This document shows, piece after piece, positions 53,796 to 63,900 of a stretch of DNA of 64,000 nucleotides; the stretch's first letter is position 1, and each line of letters starts with the position of its first letter. Source of the stretch: Mrakia gelida (lineage: Eukaryota; Basidiomycota; Tremellomycetes; Cystofilobasidiales; Mrakiaceae); contig BRON01000013.1 of NCBI GenBank assembly GCA_024345305.1, positions 496,001-560,000 of the forward strand, given 5' to 3'. The position numbers and the translations under genes were made by a program. A model generated the notes under the pieces. It was given only the letters and a program-made list of their open reading frames with translations, did no database searches and was not told the DNA's origin.

Positions 53796-56700
53796 TCATT
53801 TCCCCCTTTGCGGGTTTCCATCCATGTCTCCGCTGGTCTTTTGATCCACGCGCGAGGTTTCCTTCTGGATGTTGAGCGATTTCTTAAACCGTTCGAGCTT
53901 TTCGACTCCGAGAGCCTTGGTGAGGATGTCTGCCTGCATGTCCTCGGTGGGACAGTAGTTGAGCTTGATGAATCCTCTCTGTTGGGCCTCTCGTCCGTAT
54001 TTGTACGCGACGTCGATGTGCTTGGTCTTCTCCGAGTGAGTACCGTTCTTGGTTGTTTCGATGGCTCCTTGGTTGTCTACGTTTACTGGGATCGATCCGG
54101 TGTCGTATCCGAGTTCAGCGAGGATCTTGGCGACCCACCTAAGGCTCCGGCATCCTGCGGAGAGAGCGATGTACTCTGCTTCAAGAGAAGAGAGACTGAT
54201 TGCCTTTTGGCGTCGACTCGCCCAGATGACTGTGGATCCAAATACCTTGACGACGAAACCTGTTGTTGATCGTCTTGATTCCATGTCTCCGGCGTAGTCG
54301 GAGTCGGTCCATAGTTCTGCGATTGGAGCGTCCGAGTGTCCTCCAAGTTGAAGCGACGTGTCTGCTGATCCTTGTAGGTATCGCATGACCTTCTTGACTG
54401 CTCCCCAGTGAACCCTTCGTGGGTCCGAGCTGAATCGGCTGAGAACTCCGACGGCGAAGGCGATGCCCGGTCGGGTGCAGACTTGGAGGTACATCAACGA
54501 TCCCACCGCTTCGAGGTAGGGTACTCCGTCCAGCTTCTCTGATCCCGAATCCTCCGATTGGACCGACTGTTGCCTAAAGTCGTCCATCGGAACCTTGTTT
54601 GATTTTGCGTCGACCATGTTGAATCGTTCGAGGACCGTTTGAACGTATCGTTTCTGGCTGAGGTCCATTGTCCCCGCCTTGCGGTCCCTCGTAACGTCGA
54701 TTCCGAGGATGGTTCCTGGGTTGAGGTCTCCTCTGTCGTCGATCTTGAATTCCTTTTGGATCTCCGTCATGACCCATTCCAAATCCTCCTTGTCTCCTGC
54801 GGCGACGAAGTCGTCAACGTACTGGACCAGCATGACCCGTCGTCCCTTCCTATGCCCTATGTAGATGCAAGGGTCCGCTTCGAGTGGATGGAGATTGAGT
54901 TGAGTTTGAAAGAACTTTGAGGAATGATTGTAGAACGCGAGTGGTGATTGCTTGAGTCCGTATAGGGCCTTGAGGAGATGCGCGACGAGTTTCTTCTTGT
55001 CGGCTCCCTTTTGTTCGTACCCTGTTGGCTGTTCCATGAAGACCGTTTCCACTAGGTCTGCTTTGAGGAACGCCGTCTTGAAGTCTCCTTGGACTAGATC
55101 GAGATCCTCCGATGCTGTGATGGCGAGGACGATCCTGAGTGAGTTGAGCTTTGATACCGGCGCGTACGTCTCGACGTAGTCGACTCCTTCTTGCTGACTG
55201 AATCCCTTGGCGACCCATCTAGCTTTGAAGCGAGTAATCCTCCCGTCGGCTCCTTTCTTGAGCGCGTAGACCCAGCGACCTCCGACCGTTTTTGATCCTG
55301 AGGGTAGCTCCGTGAGTTCAAAGACTCCGTTCCCTTCCATCGACTCCATCTCTTCGTCCATCGCTTCCCTCCAGAAGTATGCGTGCTCCGACGCCATGGC
55401 TTCTCCGTATGTATTTGGGACGGAGGGTGGTGGAAGATCCTCGAGTTTGGGTTGCGTCGCTTGAGCGTGTCCGGCGAAGTCCTCCGAAATGAAGTCGGTG
55501 ATGTCGTAGTCCGTCTGGACAAATCTTGCCGAGTCTCCTGTTCCTGTGAGAGGTTTCTTGTGCCGTTGACCTCGTCCGTAGCTCCCACTCAAATCGACAG
55601 CCGGTTCATCGATGATGGGCTCGTAAGTGTAGGAGTGCTTGACGCGTGATGGGTTGGGTTTCCTTGCCTCGGTCTCCCTGACCGGGTCTTGTTGGTTGGA
55701 CTTGAGTAGGTGCTGTTCCTCTCCTTTGTCCTCCTCTAGTTCCTTCTCTTCTTCTTCCTCCTCCTTGTGGTCCTCCTTGATTCCGGCTTGTCCCATTCCT
55801 GGTAGCTCCACCGTCTGGTGGACTCCACGTGTTTCGTCGAAGATAACGTCCCGAGAATGAAGGATCGACCGCTTGGGGTCTCTATGGACTTGAAGTCGAT
55901 AGGCCTTCTTCCCGTTGAGATCGCCGTATCCGAGGAAGATGCACTTGATGCTCTTGGGTTGATGCTTGATCTTTTGAAGGTTGAGCGCGTAAGCGAGAGC
56001 TCCGAACGTCCGCATTGCAGTGAGGTCGGGCTTCCTTTTGTAGTAGGCTTGGTAGGGGGTTTGAGAGTTGACTGAGGATGAGGGAATGCGGTTGATTGTG
56101 TATGTGGCGTAGTTCATGGCTTCCGCCCAGTAGGATCCGTCGAGGTCCCTCGCGTCTCGTAGCGCGCAGGTGATCTTCTCCTCGATGGTTCGCATTCCTC
56201 GTTCGGCCTTGCCGTTTTGTTGCGGTGTGTGTGGGATAGTCGTCTCCTTGGTGATTCCTTCGTCCCGGAGATAGAACTCGTAGTCCTTCGACGTGTATTC
56301 CCCACCGTTGTCTGACCTGATCCGTTTGACGACGTGATTGGTCCTTTTCTCCTCCCTTTTCCTCCAGGTGATGAATGTTGCCAGTGTTTCCGACTTCCTC
56401 TTCAATGCGAACGACCAGTGGTAGTTGCTGAAGTCGTCCCAGATCGTCATCATGTAACGCATTCCTTGAGCCGAGGCGATTGGCATCGGTCCGGCGAGAT
56501 CCGTGTGGACGAGTTCGAGAGGTGAAGTGGTTTTGGTGGTGGAGGTGGGGAATGGAGTTCGATGTTGTTTCCCTTCGACGCAAGGTACGCAGATCCTTTC
56601 CTTGAATCCGATGATGTCCTTTTTGGTGAAGGTTGGTAGGAGCTTCTGACGAGACAACTCCTCCATGGCGGAGATAGAAGCGTGACCGAGCCGGCGATGA

Positions 56701-58103
56701 AGGACCTCGATCTTGTCGACTCCTGTTGCCGCGAGTGCTACGTCTTCTCCTCCTGAGCCGACTCCCTTGAAGTCGCTCACGTCCAGCATGTAGAGGTTCT
56801 TCGACACCTCTTTTCCCTCCATGAACAGCGATCCGTCTCGAAGGAACTGGCATCGCTTGTTGGTTTGGGTTGTCCCCTTGCTGGGGAACCTGGTCTCGAC
56901 TCCTTTGTTACCGAGTTGACCAATACTGATGAGGTTGCTGAACCCTGGGATGTGGTATACGTCGGAGATGGTGAAGGCCTTCCTTGATCCTTTCACGGTG
57001 GTCTGGAGGTGGATGGAGCCGATGCCGAGGATCTGAACGATTGATCCGTTGGCCGTCGTGACCGTTCCGTTGTGCGCCTTGTATGTTACGAAGCGTTCCC
57101 GGTCCCCGACGATGTGGTTTGATGCTCCACTATCGGCGATGTATCCATGCTTGGTTTGAGCGAAGAGCGCTTGGGCCGACGTCGCGATGTCGGATCCTGC
57201 TTGAAGACCGTAGTCTACGAGGTGCGCCTCTTCCCTATCCTTCCAGTTCCCCTTGTTCTCCTTCTTCCCCTTCCCGAACTTCCTTCCCTTTCCACCTTGT
57301 CCCTGCCCCGTGGGCTTTCCTCCATTCAACTCCCAGCACTCCGACTTGAAGTGTCCGACCTTGTTGCAGTGATGGCACTTGGCGGTCCTCTTGTCGACTA
57401 GGAGGGCTGTTTCCTTCGACGATGAAGTACCGGTCGGTTTGAGGGACTCGTGAGTCCTTACGTGGATGAGGAGGGATGTGGCGACGGCGGTTGGGTTGAG
57501 TTCTTGTTTTGATTCTTGTGCCTGGAGCGTTTGGTGTTGAATGAATTGTTCGAGTGATGCGGGTAATCCACTGAGGAAGAACATTGAGCTCATCCTGTCT
57601 GGGATGTTGAGGCCGAGAGCTGACATGTCGTCGATGATCCTTTGGAATTCGTCGATGTACTCCTGTACTGGTTCTCCCTCCTCCATCTTAAGGTCCCTCA
57701 TCCTTCGGATGGCCATGACCTCTCCCGCTCCTCCTTCCACCTTGTGAGTCTTCCGCAGAAGATCCCATGCCTCCTTTGCGTGTTTGCAGTTCCGGATCCG
57801 AGGTAGTTCTCGGTCGCTGACCGCCATTTGAATCCTGTGGAGCGCGAACTCGTCCATAAGGTCCCATTCTTCGATGTCCTTGACGTTGTTCTGCTGCTTC
57901 ACGACCTCTTGTCCGGTGGTGTCCTTTTCCATAATTTCCGGGGTGAGGTTGGGCCTGGTTTTCGTACCGAGGACGACGGGCTTGATTCCTGCTTCTCCAA
58001 AAGCGATCTCCATCCTTACTGACCACGTCTCGTAGTTGGTACCATCGAGAGCAGTGAGCTTGAACAGCTTGTGATCCAGCTTCTTGGAGTAGTTGCTTGA
58101 CAT
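53796..58103 (-). CDS. Copia Gag-Pol polyprotein (1435 aa, single intact ORF)
   Basis: Starts MSSNYSKKLDHKLFKLTALD and runs without break. Gag with the 'W-x-x-W/UBN2' type fold at about residues 10-230; CCHC zinc knuckle CHHCNKVGHFKSEC at about 243-256; aspartic protease YIADSGASNHIVGD near 321-334; integrase with the zinc-binding LHRRLGH...C-x2-C and catalytic core VHTDLAGPMP, IRSDNGGEYTS and HTPQQNGKAERGMRTIEE (D, D, E) around 480-680; an acidic linker; reverse transcriptase VYALKKGADGRITRFKARWV, VDYVETYAPVSKLNSLRIVL, DFKTAFLKADL and the YVDD box LVQYVDDFVAAG around 940-1180; RNase H LWTDSDYAGDMESRRSTTGF to SLSSLEAEYIALSAG. Gag and Pol are in one frame, so no frameshift is needed. No inactivating change is visible. 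Confidence 0.96.
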   Translation of the reverse strand: MSSNYSKKLDHKLFKLTALDGTNYETWSVRMEIAFGEAGIKPVVLGTKTRPNLTPEIMEKDTTGQEVVKQQNNVKDIEEWDLMDEFALHRIQMAVSDRELPRIRNCKHAKEAWDLLRKTHKVEGGAGEVMAIRRMRDLKMEEGEPVQEYIDEFQRIIDDMSALGLNIPDRMSSMFFLSGLPASLEQFIQHQTLQAQESKQELNPTAVATSLLIHVRTHESLKPTGTSSSKETALLVDKRTAKCHHCNKVGHFKSECWELNGGKPTGQGQGGKGRKFGKGKKENKGNWKDREEAHLVDYGLQAGSDIATSAQALFAQTKHGYIADSGASNHIVGDRERFVTYKAHNGTVTTANGSIVQILGIGSIHLQTTVKGSRKAFTISDVYHIPGFSNLISIGQLGNKGVETRFPSKGTTQTNKRCQFLRDGSLFMEGKEVSKNLYMLDVSDFKGVGSGGEDVALAATGVDKIEVLHRRLGHASISAMEELSRQKLLPTFTKKDIIGFKERICVPCVEGKQHRTPFPTSTTKTTSPLELVHTDLAGPMPIASAQGMRYMMTIWDDFSNYHWSFALKRKSETLATFITWRKREEKRTNHVVKRIRSDNGGEYTSKDYEFYLRDEGITKETTIPHTPQQNGKAERGMRTIEEKITCALRDARDLDGSYWAEAMNYATYTINRIPSSSVNSQTPYQAYYKRKPDLTAMRTFGALAYALNLQKIKHQPKSIKCIFLGYGDLNGKKAYRLQVHRDPKRSILHSRDVIFDETRGVHQTVELPGMGQAGIKEDHKEEEEEEKELEEDKGEEQHLLKSNQQDPVRETEARKPNPSRVKHSYTYEPIIDEPAVDLSGSYGRGQRHKKPLTGTGDSARFVQTDYDITDFISEDFAGHAQATQPKLEDLPPPSVPNTYGEAMASEHAYFWREAMDEEMESMEGNGVFELTELPSGSKTVGGRWVYALKKGADGRITRFKARWVAKGFSQQEGVDYVETYAPVSKLNSLRIVLAITASEDLDLVQGDFKTAFLKADLVETVFMEQPTGYEQKGADKKKLVAHLLKALYGLKQSPLAFYNHSSKFFQTQLNLHPLEADPCIYIGHRKGRRVMLVQYVDDFVAAGDKEDLEWVMTEIQKEFKIDDRGDLNPGTILGIDVTRDRKAGTMDLSQKRYVQTVLERFNMVDAKSNKVPMDDFRQQSVQSEDSGSEKLDGVPYLEAVGSLMYLQVCTRPGIAFAVGVLSRFSSDPRRVHWGAVKKVMRYLQGSADTSLQLGGHSDAPIAELWTDSDYAGDMESRRSTTGFVVKVFGSTVIWASRRQKAISLSSLEAEYIALSAGCRSLRWVAKILAELGYDTGSIPVNVDNQGAIETTKNGTHSEKTKHIDVAYKYGREAQQRGFIKLNYCPTEDMQADILTKALGVEKLERFKKSLNIQKETSRVDQKTSGDMDGNPQRGK

Positions 58104-58135
58104 GACGAAGGATTGCTGAGCGGGTGGTGGCGAAC

Positions 58136-58149
58136 TGGTGCTGATAACG
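58136..58149 (-). other. Candidate primer-binding site of the copia element
   Basis: Directly inside the 5' LTR, the minus strand reads CGTTATCAGCACCA. A 'TTATCAGCA' start is reminiscent of copia sites that pair with an initiator-Met tRNA, but I cannot test pairing against this organism's tRNAs. Confidence 0.4.
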
Positions 58150-58376
58150 TGTTGTTGGGTCGTCCACTTGAGCTTAGGGATGTCTGCAGGATGTGGTTCA
58201 AAGCTTGTTGTATAAAGCTAGCTACTCGAAAGGTTTATATACTATGGAAATGGTCACGTGATCTGAAGGTAGCTTACAAAGCTGTTTACGAAGAATGGTT
58301 ACTAACAAGGGGACTGAACGAGACGCGTTACTAAGCTACTACGTAAGATCTCTCTGCGAGTCGCCACCTTCCAACA
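58150..58376 (-). repeat. 5' LTR of the copia element (right in this window)
   Basis: 227 bp, same sequence as the other LTR by visual comparison. Holds a TATATA (TTTATATACTA) box candidate shared by both copies. Confidence 0.95.
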
Positions 58377-58381
58377 CCTCC
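58377..58381. repeat. Target-site duplication CCTCC, right copy
   Basis: CCTCC immediately after the right LTR. The host reading frame (W-Y-L-P-L-N) is restored if one copy and the element are removed. Confidence 0.9.
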
Positions 58382-59057
58382 CTCTCAACGCCGTTCAAAG
58401 GGAAGCCGTGAAGGACCAGCAAGTGTTTCCCGTGTACCTGCAAAGAGCGATACTGGAGATTGAGAAGGATGAAGAACGTGGCATTGCTGCTGAGAAGGGT
58501 GAGTGCTGAAGCGCAGAGGCGGTTTGGGGAGTTCTCGACGCGTCCCTGACTTCGCTCGTCTTCTCGTTTTCGCTCTTCCCTTGATCTGATTCTTTCAGAA
58601 TCAGAGCCCGACTTACCACTGGAGGCGAAACCTGAGGTGCTCGTCGTCGAGGAGGTGGTGGAAGAAATTGTCGAGGACGACGTCGTCGAAGAGCCTGACC
58701 TTCATGTCGAGGAGGAGGGAAAGGTCGACGCGTCCGACGTCGAGGTCGAGGTCCCCATCGTCGAGGAGGAGGAGGAGGCAGTCGAGCAGACTGAGGTGGA
58801 GCAGGAGGAGACGAAGGAGGGATGGAGGTTCTAGACTTAGAGGTATCTTACTTAGATCGAAATGAAAGACCGCTTGACTTGCAAAACGAGACGAGACGCG
58901 TCGACTCAACTTCGACTGTCGTCCTTCACTCACGACGTCCGTTCCTCCCACCGTTCAACGAGCACGAGCAAACCCCAGACACAAGCAGACATATCTATCG
59001 AATAAAATAGCTGGTATACTCACACAAGCGAAGACGACACGAACCGACGCCGCTTTT

Positions 59058-59316
59058 CTAAAGCTCATCCCTCGCGACCCTCCTCCCAACGACCGCGTCC
59101 CGGCCCTGCTGGTTCTTCTCTCGAGTTTCTTGAGCCTTGTTGAAGAATCTGCCAACCCCAAACGCGCAAACCCCAACGCACAAACGAACAGAGTCAGCTT
59201 CGAAACTCTAGCGAGTCGAGCGAAACGGAACGAAAACGAAAGGAAAGAAGGTCGCCCTCAATTCACCCAAGTTTCGGCGTCTCCTCCGGCTCCTCCTCGA
59301 CGGTGCTCGTAGGCAT
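59058..59316 (-). CDS. Small 46-residue protein ending ARDEL (or 3' exons of the RNase T2-like gene)
   Basis: Exon 1 from ATG 59316-59314 encodes MPTSTVEEEPEETPKL plus two bases; donor GTGAAT; exon 2 (59148-59058) continues GFFNKAQETREKNQQGRDAV then VGRRVARDEL and TAG. The frame is exact across the intron (50 + 91 nt = 47 codons). The product is short, charged and helical. Two readings are possible. It may be an independent small gene, or these may be terminal exons of the upstream RNase T2-like gene, whose last codons (GAGGGGATTGT) are followed by GTGAGT. In that case the protein would end in the ER-retrieval-type signal RDEL. I favour a separate gene but cannot decide. Confidence 0.5.
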
Positions 59317-59524
59317 CTTGAGATGTCTGGGACTAGGTCTCATGATGGGATCCCAGGTATGGGTGGGTTGAGGTTTTCGACGACGGATGATGGAGAGGAG
59401 GGAGGGGTGGAGGCTTTTGAACGAGCAAAAAACGCGTCGAGTCAGTCAGCTCTCTCGGTTCTCGTTCTCCCTCCGCCTGGCCTCTCTTTCCCATTCGCTC
59501 AATTCGGATTAGGCTCGCTCGGAC

Positions 59525-60683
59525 TCACACAATCCCCTCCTCAGGACAATTACTCTTCGCCCTCTTTGACCCTTCAAGACTCTCCAGACTCCTCGGCCCA
59601 AACTCAGGCCTCCATCGATCCGATCCAGCGAGGAGCTCGACGGCCCAGGAGATGGTTGAGAGGGAGTTTCCTTCGATGCAGCTCAGGAGGGGGTGGTAGG
59701 AGGTTGCGCTGTGGAGGGTGGAGACGAGTTCGGCGAGGGAGTAGGTGATGTCCTCTGAGGGGATCATCTGCGCGAAGCGAACGAAGAGAGAGGGGGGGTG
59801 AGTTCGGAGGGGGGAGGGGAGGAGGAGGGTGGGAGAGGGAGGAGGCAGGTTGGGAGGAAGAACGTACGTCAGCGTCCTCGAGGATCTGAGCTACGGGGAG
59901 AGCGTTGTGAACTTTGTGGGCGAGTTGGAAGAAGGGAGGGACCTGAAGGGAGGAGAGATCAGAGAGGGCTGAACGAGGCAAAGGAAGGGAAGATCGAAGC
60001 TCACCTCCATCCCCTTCTCCAAACCCTTCCCTCCTCCTCCAGTCTCACACAAAGGATCCATCGTCGAAAGACAGGTTCCAGAGACGGACCACTAATCCCC
60101 CAGCACCGAAGCCAGCCCAACAACAAACGAACGAAAACAAAACGAGTGAGCTCTCAAACTCAATCTCCTCGCCCTCCTTCCGGCGTCGAAGCTCAACATG
60201 CTCCCTTAGACTCACCGCCCTTTCCCAAACCTCCTCCACTCCCTCCCCCGTACTCCTAACCATCCACTCTCCTTCAGTCTTCTCCAGTTCTCCCTTCTCG
60301 AACACTCCCGACGACCGTTCCACAAAGGACATGATCTCCTCGGAGGAGTAGACTCGGGAGGAGTCGCGAGAGCAAGACTTGAGTCGTTGACCATCGCATC
60401 TACACCCGCCCGACCACAAAGACGAGAGGTCAGCGTTCGAGTTGGAACAAAAGGATCAGTTGGGGTAGAACTGGACTTACCCCTCAACTTCAAGAGACCG
60501 AACGAGCCACGCTCCTGAGTCTGTGCTCTCTGGATCCCAGGACTGGACGAGGTTCAGGAAGGGTGGGGTCGAACAGGAGGGAGGGCTGCCTTGGGAGCAG
60601 GAGGAGGAGAGGTGAGAGGAGGGGGAAGGGGAGGCGGTGCTCAGGAGGGGTGTTAACAGGAGGGGGAGAAGGAGGGGGAGCAT
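59525..60683 (-). CDS. Secreted/ER RNase T2-fold protein lacking the catalytic histidines
   Basis: Start at ATG 60683-60681: MLPLLLPLLLTPLLSTASPS is a signal peptide. The spliced product follows fungal RNase T2: SCSQGSPPSCSTPPFLNLVQ, SWDPESTDSGAWLVRSLEVE, GCDGQRLKSCSRDSSRVYSS, EGVEEVWERA, WSVSGTCLSTMDPLCETGGG, then VPPFFQLAHKVHNALPVAQI, IPSEDITYSLAELVSTLHSA, YHPLLSCIEGNSLSTISWAV and SNCPEEGIV, stop at 59525. Structural Cys residues, 'W...GTCLST' and 'IP-x-x-x-TY(S/T)LAEL' are kept. However the active sites CAS I (WTIHGLWP in the family) reads WLVRSLEV and CAS II (HEWxKHGTC) reads RAWSVSGTC, so all catalytic His, and the Glu and Lys, are gone. It should not cleave RNA by the usual mechanism. 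Frames and splice sites are intact, so it is probably a pseudoenzyme rather than a decaying gene. Confidence 0.8.
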
Positions 60684-60905
60684 GGCGAACGGGAGGGATG
60701 GGAAGAGGGGAGGGAAGGGAGAAGGTGATGGAAGTCGAGAGGCGAGGTCAACGCTTCGAGTCGATCGAGACGAGGGCGATGATGATCCTTTTTTGGGTTT
60801 CTCGGTAGCAGATTTTGTGGATTTCTTCGATATCAAGATATTTAGAGTAAACAAAAACATCAACAAAAGGGGAGCAGTGAATCTGCTTCAGCCGCTCTCA
60901 CTCCA

Positions 60906-63900
60906 TCAAGCCCTCTTCAACCCATTCTTCGCAACCTGCATCCAGCTCGCGCCCAACTCCTCCACGACGTTCGTGAGGATCTCCTCCACTCGAGAGACAG
61001 AGGGACCAGAGCCTTCGAGGTAGTATTTGATCTGGATGAAGGCGACGAGCGGAGAAGGGGGTGTGAGGACGAGCGACGAACGGCGACGCGCGAAGGAGGG
61101 AGGGAGATGGGACAAGGAGATGACGAACCTTAGGCTCTGTTCCACTCGTCCTACATCACCAGAGCAAAAGAACGAAGCTGCGTCAGTCCCTCTCTGCCCT
61201 CACGAGCTCAGCTCTCAAGCCCTCGAACGACGCGCCTCCCCTCCCCTCCCAACTCACCTAATCGTCAAAACAACCCTCTCCCCACCCTTCTTTCCATCCC
61301 CAGCAATCCACGTAATCATCTCCCCTCCACTGTTTGGCAAATCAGGCTCGTACGTCGGCGCGTTGGTCGAGTTCGAGTCGTACCCGAGCGTGAGATCTCG
61401 AATCGACGTGATGGGGAGTCCACCGAGGGTTGTAGGTGATTGGAAAGGGCCGAGATTGCGAGGGAGGGGTGGGAGACGACGCTTCATCTGGGGGTAGGAG
61501 GGAGAGAAGGGGAAGGGGAGAGGGAGGTTAGGGAGGGTGAGGGGGAGGGGGAGGGAGGTCGAGAGCGAGAGAGGGAGGGAGGGGACGGGAGAGGAGGGAC
61601 GAACCTCAGCTTTGTACTGCGATCGAGTAAGAAGGATCGGTTTCCCATCTCTTCCGAAGGTGAGCGAGTTTGGGTCGGACGAGTGAGGGAGAGGGTAGGA
61701 AGGGATGTCGTCGTCGTCGGACGCGTCGGGGGAAGGAGGAGGGAACGAGTATCGCAGACGCTGGAAGATCTTCTCGGTGGTGGAGGGGTCGTTGCAGATG
61801 AAGTAGGAGTTTCGGGTGATGAAGGTTCCGTATCTGGGCAGACCGAAGAGGGGGTGGGTGAGTGGGGACAACGAGAGGGAGGAGAAGAGGAGGGAGGGAG
61901 GGAGGGAGGGAACGACGAACTTGGCGTAGAGATCTTCGAGATGAGCTTTGAGCGTTGAGCCTCGGGAGTAGAGGGAGGAGGCGAGTTCGGCGAAACAGGC
62001 CTGTAGCGTGGACGCGGAGAAGCATAGAACGGGCGGTCAGCGGAAAGGGTGGGGGAAGGGTGAAGGAAAAGAGGAGGCGAGACGAACAGCTGCTGAGACT
62101 CCATCCTTGTCTCGGATCTTCTGACTGAGCATGTATCCGCTGGGGTCGACAAAGGAGCAAAGGATTCAGCTCGTGCTCGAGGCAACAAGAGGGAAGGGAG
62201 CGAGACGTGAACTCACATCGCCTCCTCGTAACCGAACGGAACCTCGTAGCCAGCGTTCGCGAGCTCCTCAGCTTTGTTTCCGATGTACTTGAAGCCTGAG
62301 AGAAGAGGAAAATAGTTAGCGAGAGAGATGAAGGACGAGGCTGCGAAGTAAAAAAGTGAACGAACCAGTCAGCGACTCGACGAACTTGAAACCTTCGAGG
62401 TGAGCCATCGACGAGATCATCTTGGAAGAGACCGTGCTGCAGAAAGAGAGTTCAGACATCAGTCTCGGTCGAAGAGTGGATACAGGAGTGTAGTACTGAC
62501 CTAGCTACCATAGCCAAGCGATCTAACGAGCCAAAGCAAACGAGAGACAAAGTTAGCTCGCAACTATCCGAACGAGAGGCAGAATTACGAACGAACCCAT
62601 CGGTTTCCCTGACGCCTTGTACCCGTCAAGAACCCACGAAGCGAAGAGGGATCCGATCTGGTCTCCGGTGAAGATCGTCAAGCCGTCTCTGCAGTATCAC
62701 GAGGAAGAAGGGTGAGTCAGCGAACGCGTCGAAAATCAAGCGAAAGGATAGCAGAACGGACCCATTCCTCTCAGCAGCGGTGAACCTATCCGCGTCGGGG
62801 TCGTTGGCGAGTACTACTTGAGCTCCGGTCGAGGTAGCGTGCTTCATGGCGAGATCCTGGTAGAAGGAGAGACGTCGAGGTCAGCGAGGGAGAGGACAGA
62901 AGATGAGACGGCGGGAAGGCGGGACGTACGAGAGCTCCTGGAAAGCGAGAGAGAAAGATTGTAAGGTTCAGAAAGAGCGTGTGAGAGAGGTATACCGTCG
63001 AGGAACTCACCCTTCTCTTCAGGGTTCGGGAAGGGGACCGTCGGGAACTCAGGATCGGGCTCCTGCTGCTCCTTGCAGAGGTCGGGCGCAGGGAAATCGA
63101 ACGTCTTGAACGCTCGAAGGAGGAAGGGAGTCCCGACTCCGTGAAGAGCGGTGTGGACAAAGGTGATGGGAGGAGAAGGGTTGGTAGATCTGTGTCGACG
63201 TCAAGAGGGAGACCGAAGTGAGCGACGCGACTCGGAGGGTGAGACTCGGACGCCAGCAGAGAGATGTGAACGAACCTAGTCCTCGAGAGCGTGCTGATAT
63301 GCTCGAAGTAAGCATCCTTCATCTCCTCGGTCTTGTCCTCGCAGAGAGGGCTCGCTCGAACGGACGAGGTGTCCCAGGAGATGGAGGGTTTGAGGTTCGT
63401 GAGAATCGCGGCGGCGATGCCTGTGTCGTGAGGTGAGATGATCTGAATGGCGTTGGACCAGTAGACTTTGTAGCCGTTGTCGTTCTGCAAAACGCGATGG
63501 AAATACAAAGAGAGTGGATCAGCGACGAGAGAAAGTCGAAAGTCGAGATCGAAGCGGCGCGAATGCGTCTTCGACTCGTGCAGCTCTTCTCACGTTCAAA
63601 ACTTCGTTGAGACGTACCTTCGGGTTATGAGACGCCGTAATCATCACTCCCACAGCTGCTCCGAGGCTCTTGACTCCGAAGGGGACGAGAGGGGTGTGAA
63701 CCAAGCCTTCGTAGAGGACGACCTTCAATCCCTTCTCGAGGAAGACAGCAGCTGTGAGCTCAGCCCATCGTCGAGAGTTGTGTCGATGATCGTGACCGAC
63801 GACGAGTCCCATCTTCTTGGCTTGCGGGTTTGTTGCGAGGACGTAGGCGGCGAGACCCTGTCGTCGACGAAACAAGAGGGAAACGACGAGGTGAGCTCGG

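Larger units (their letters stand above)
53539..58376 (-). mobile_element. Complete Ty1/copia LTR retrotransposon
   Basis: 4838 bp, bounded by two 227-bp LTRs (53539-53765 and 58150-58376) that begin TGTTG and end CAACA and appear identical base for base. It is flanked by the 5-bp direct repeat CCTCC (53534-53538 and 58377-58381) and carries one long open polyprotein on the minus strand. The order protease, integrase, reverse transcriptase, RNase H identifies the copia (Pseudoviridae-type) class. All of this points to a very recent, probably still competent insertion. It is a fungal endogenous element. Confidence 0.96.
52742..58834 (+). pseudogene. Putative mitochondrial HMG-box-like protein gene, interrupted by a copia element
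   Basis: Start at ATG 52742: MLLSRPLFFSRTVAALKAS is a good mitochondrial presequence. Exon 2 (VPKLSRRESNALAKAFLAHR) joins in frame to LYAWRHSLGVEYAPEVKTSA, SYKAIQAEWKSFSAEQKK, then EFNPTREQESEWMSKLKEWY. The 'Y-x-x-(F/W)...W-x-x-(F/L)S-x-x-(Q/E)K' spacing resembles an HMG box of the Abf2/mtHMG kind, which packages mitochondrial DNA, but the match is weak. At 53538 the exon is cut by the retrotransposon; coding resumes at 58382 with a helix (NAVQREAVKDQQVFPVYLQR) and, after intron 58500-58598, a very acidic tail, stop at 58834. The flanks match across the 5-bp duplication, so the gene was whole before insertion. Transcripts from the left half would read into the LTR and stop at 53721-53723. Confidence 0.7.

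Noticed and set aside
53539..58376. The copia element acting as a giant intron of the HMG-like gene
   Set aside because: It is bounded by LTR ends and a target-site duplication inside an exon, with no GT/AG pair at its edges that would restore the frame exactly.
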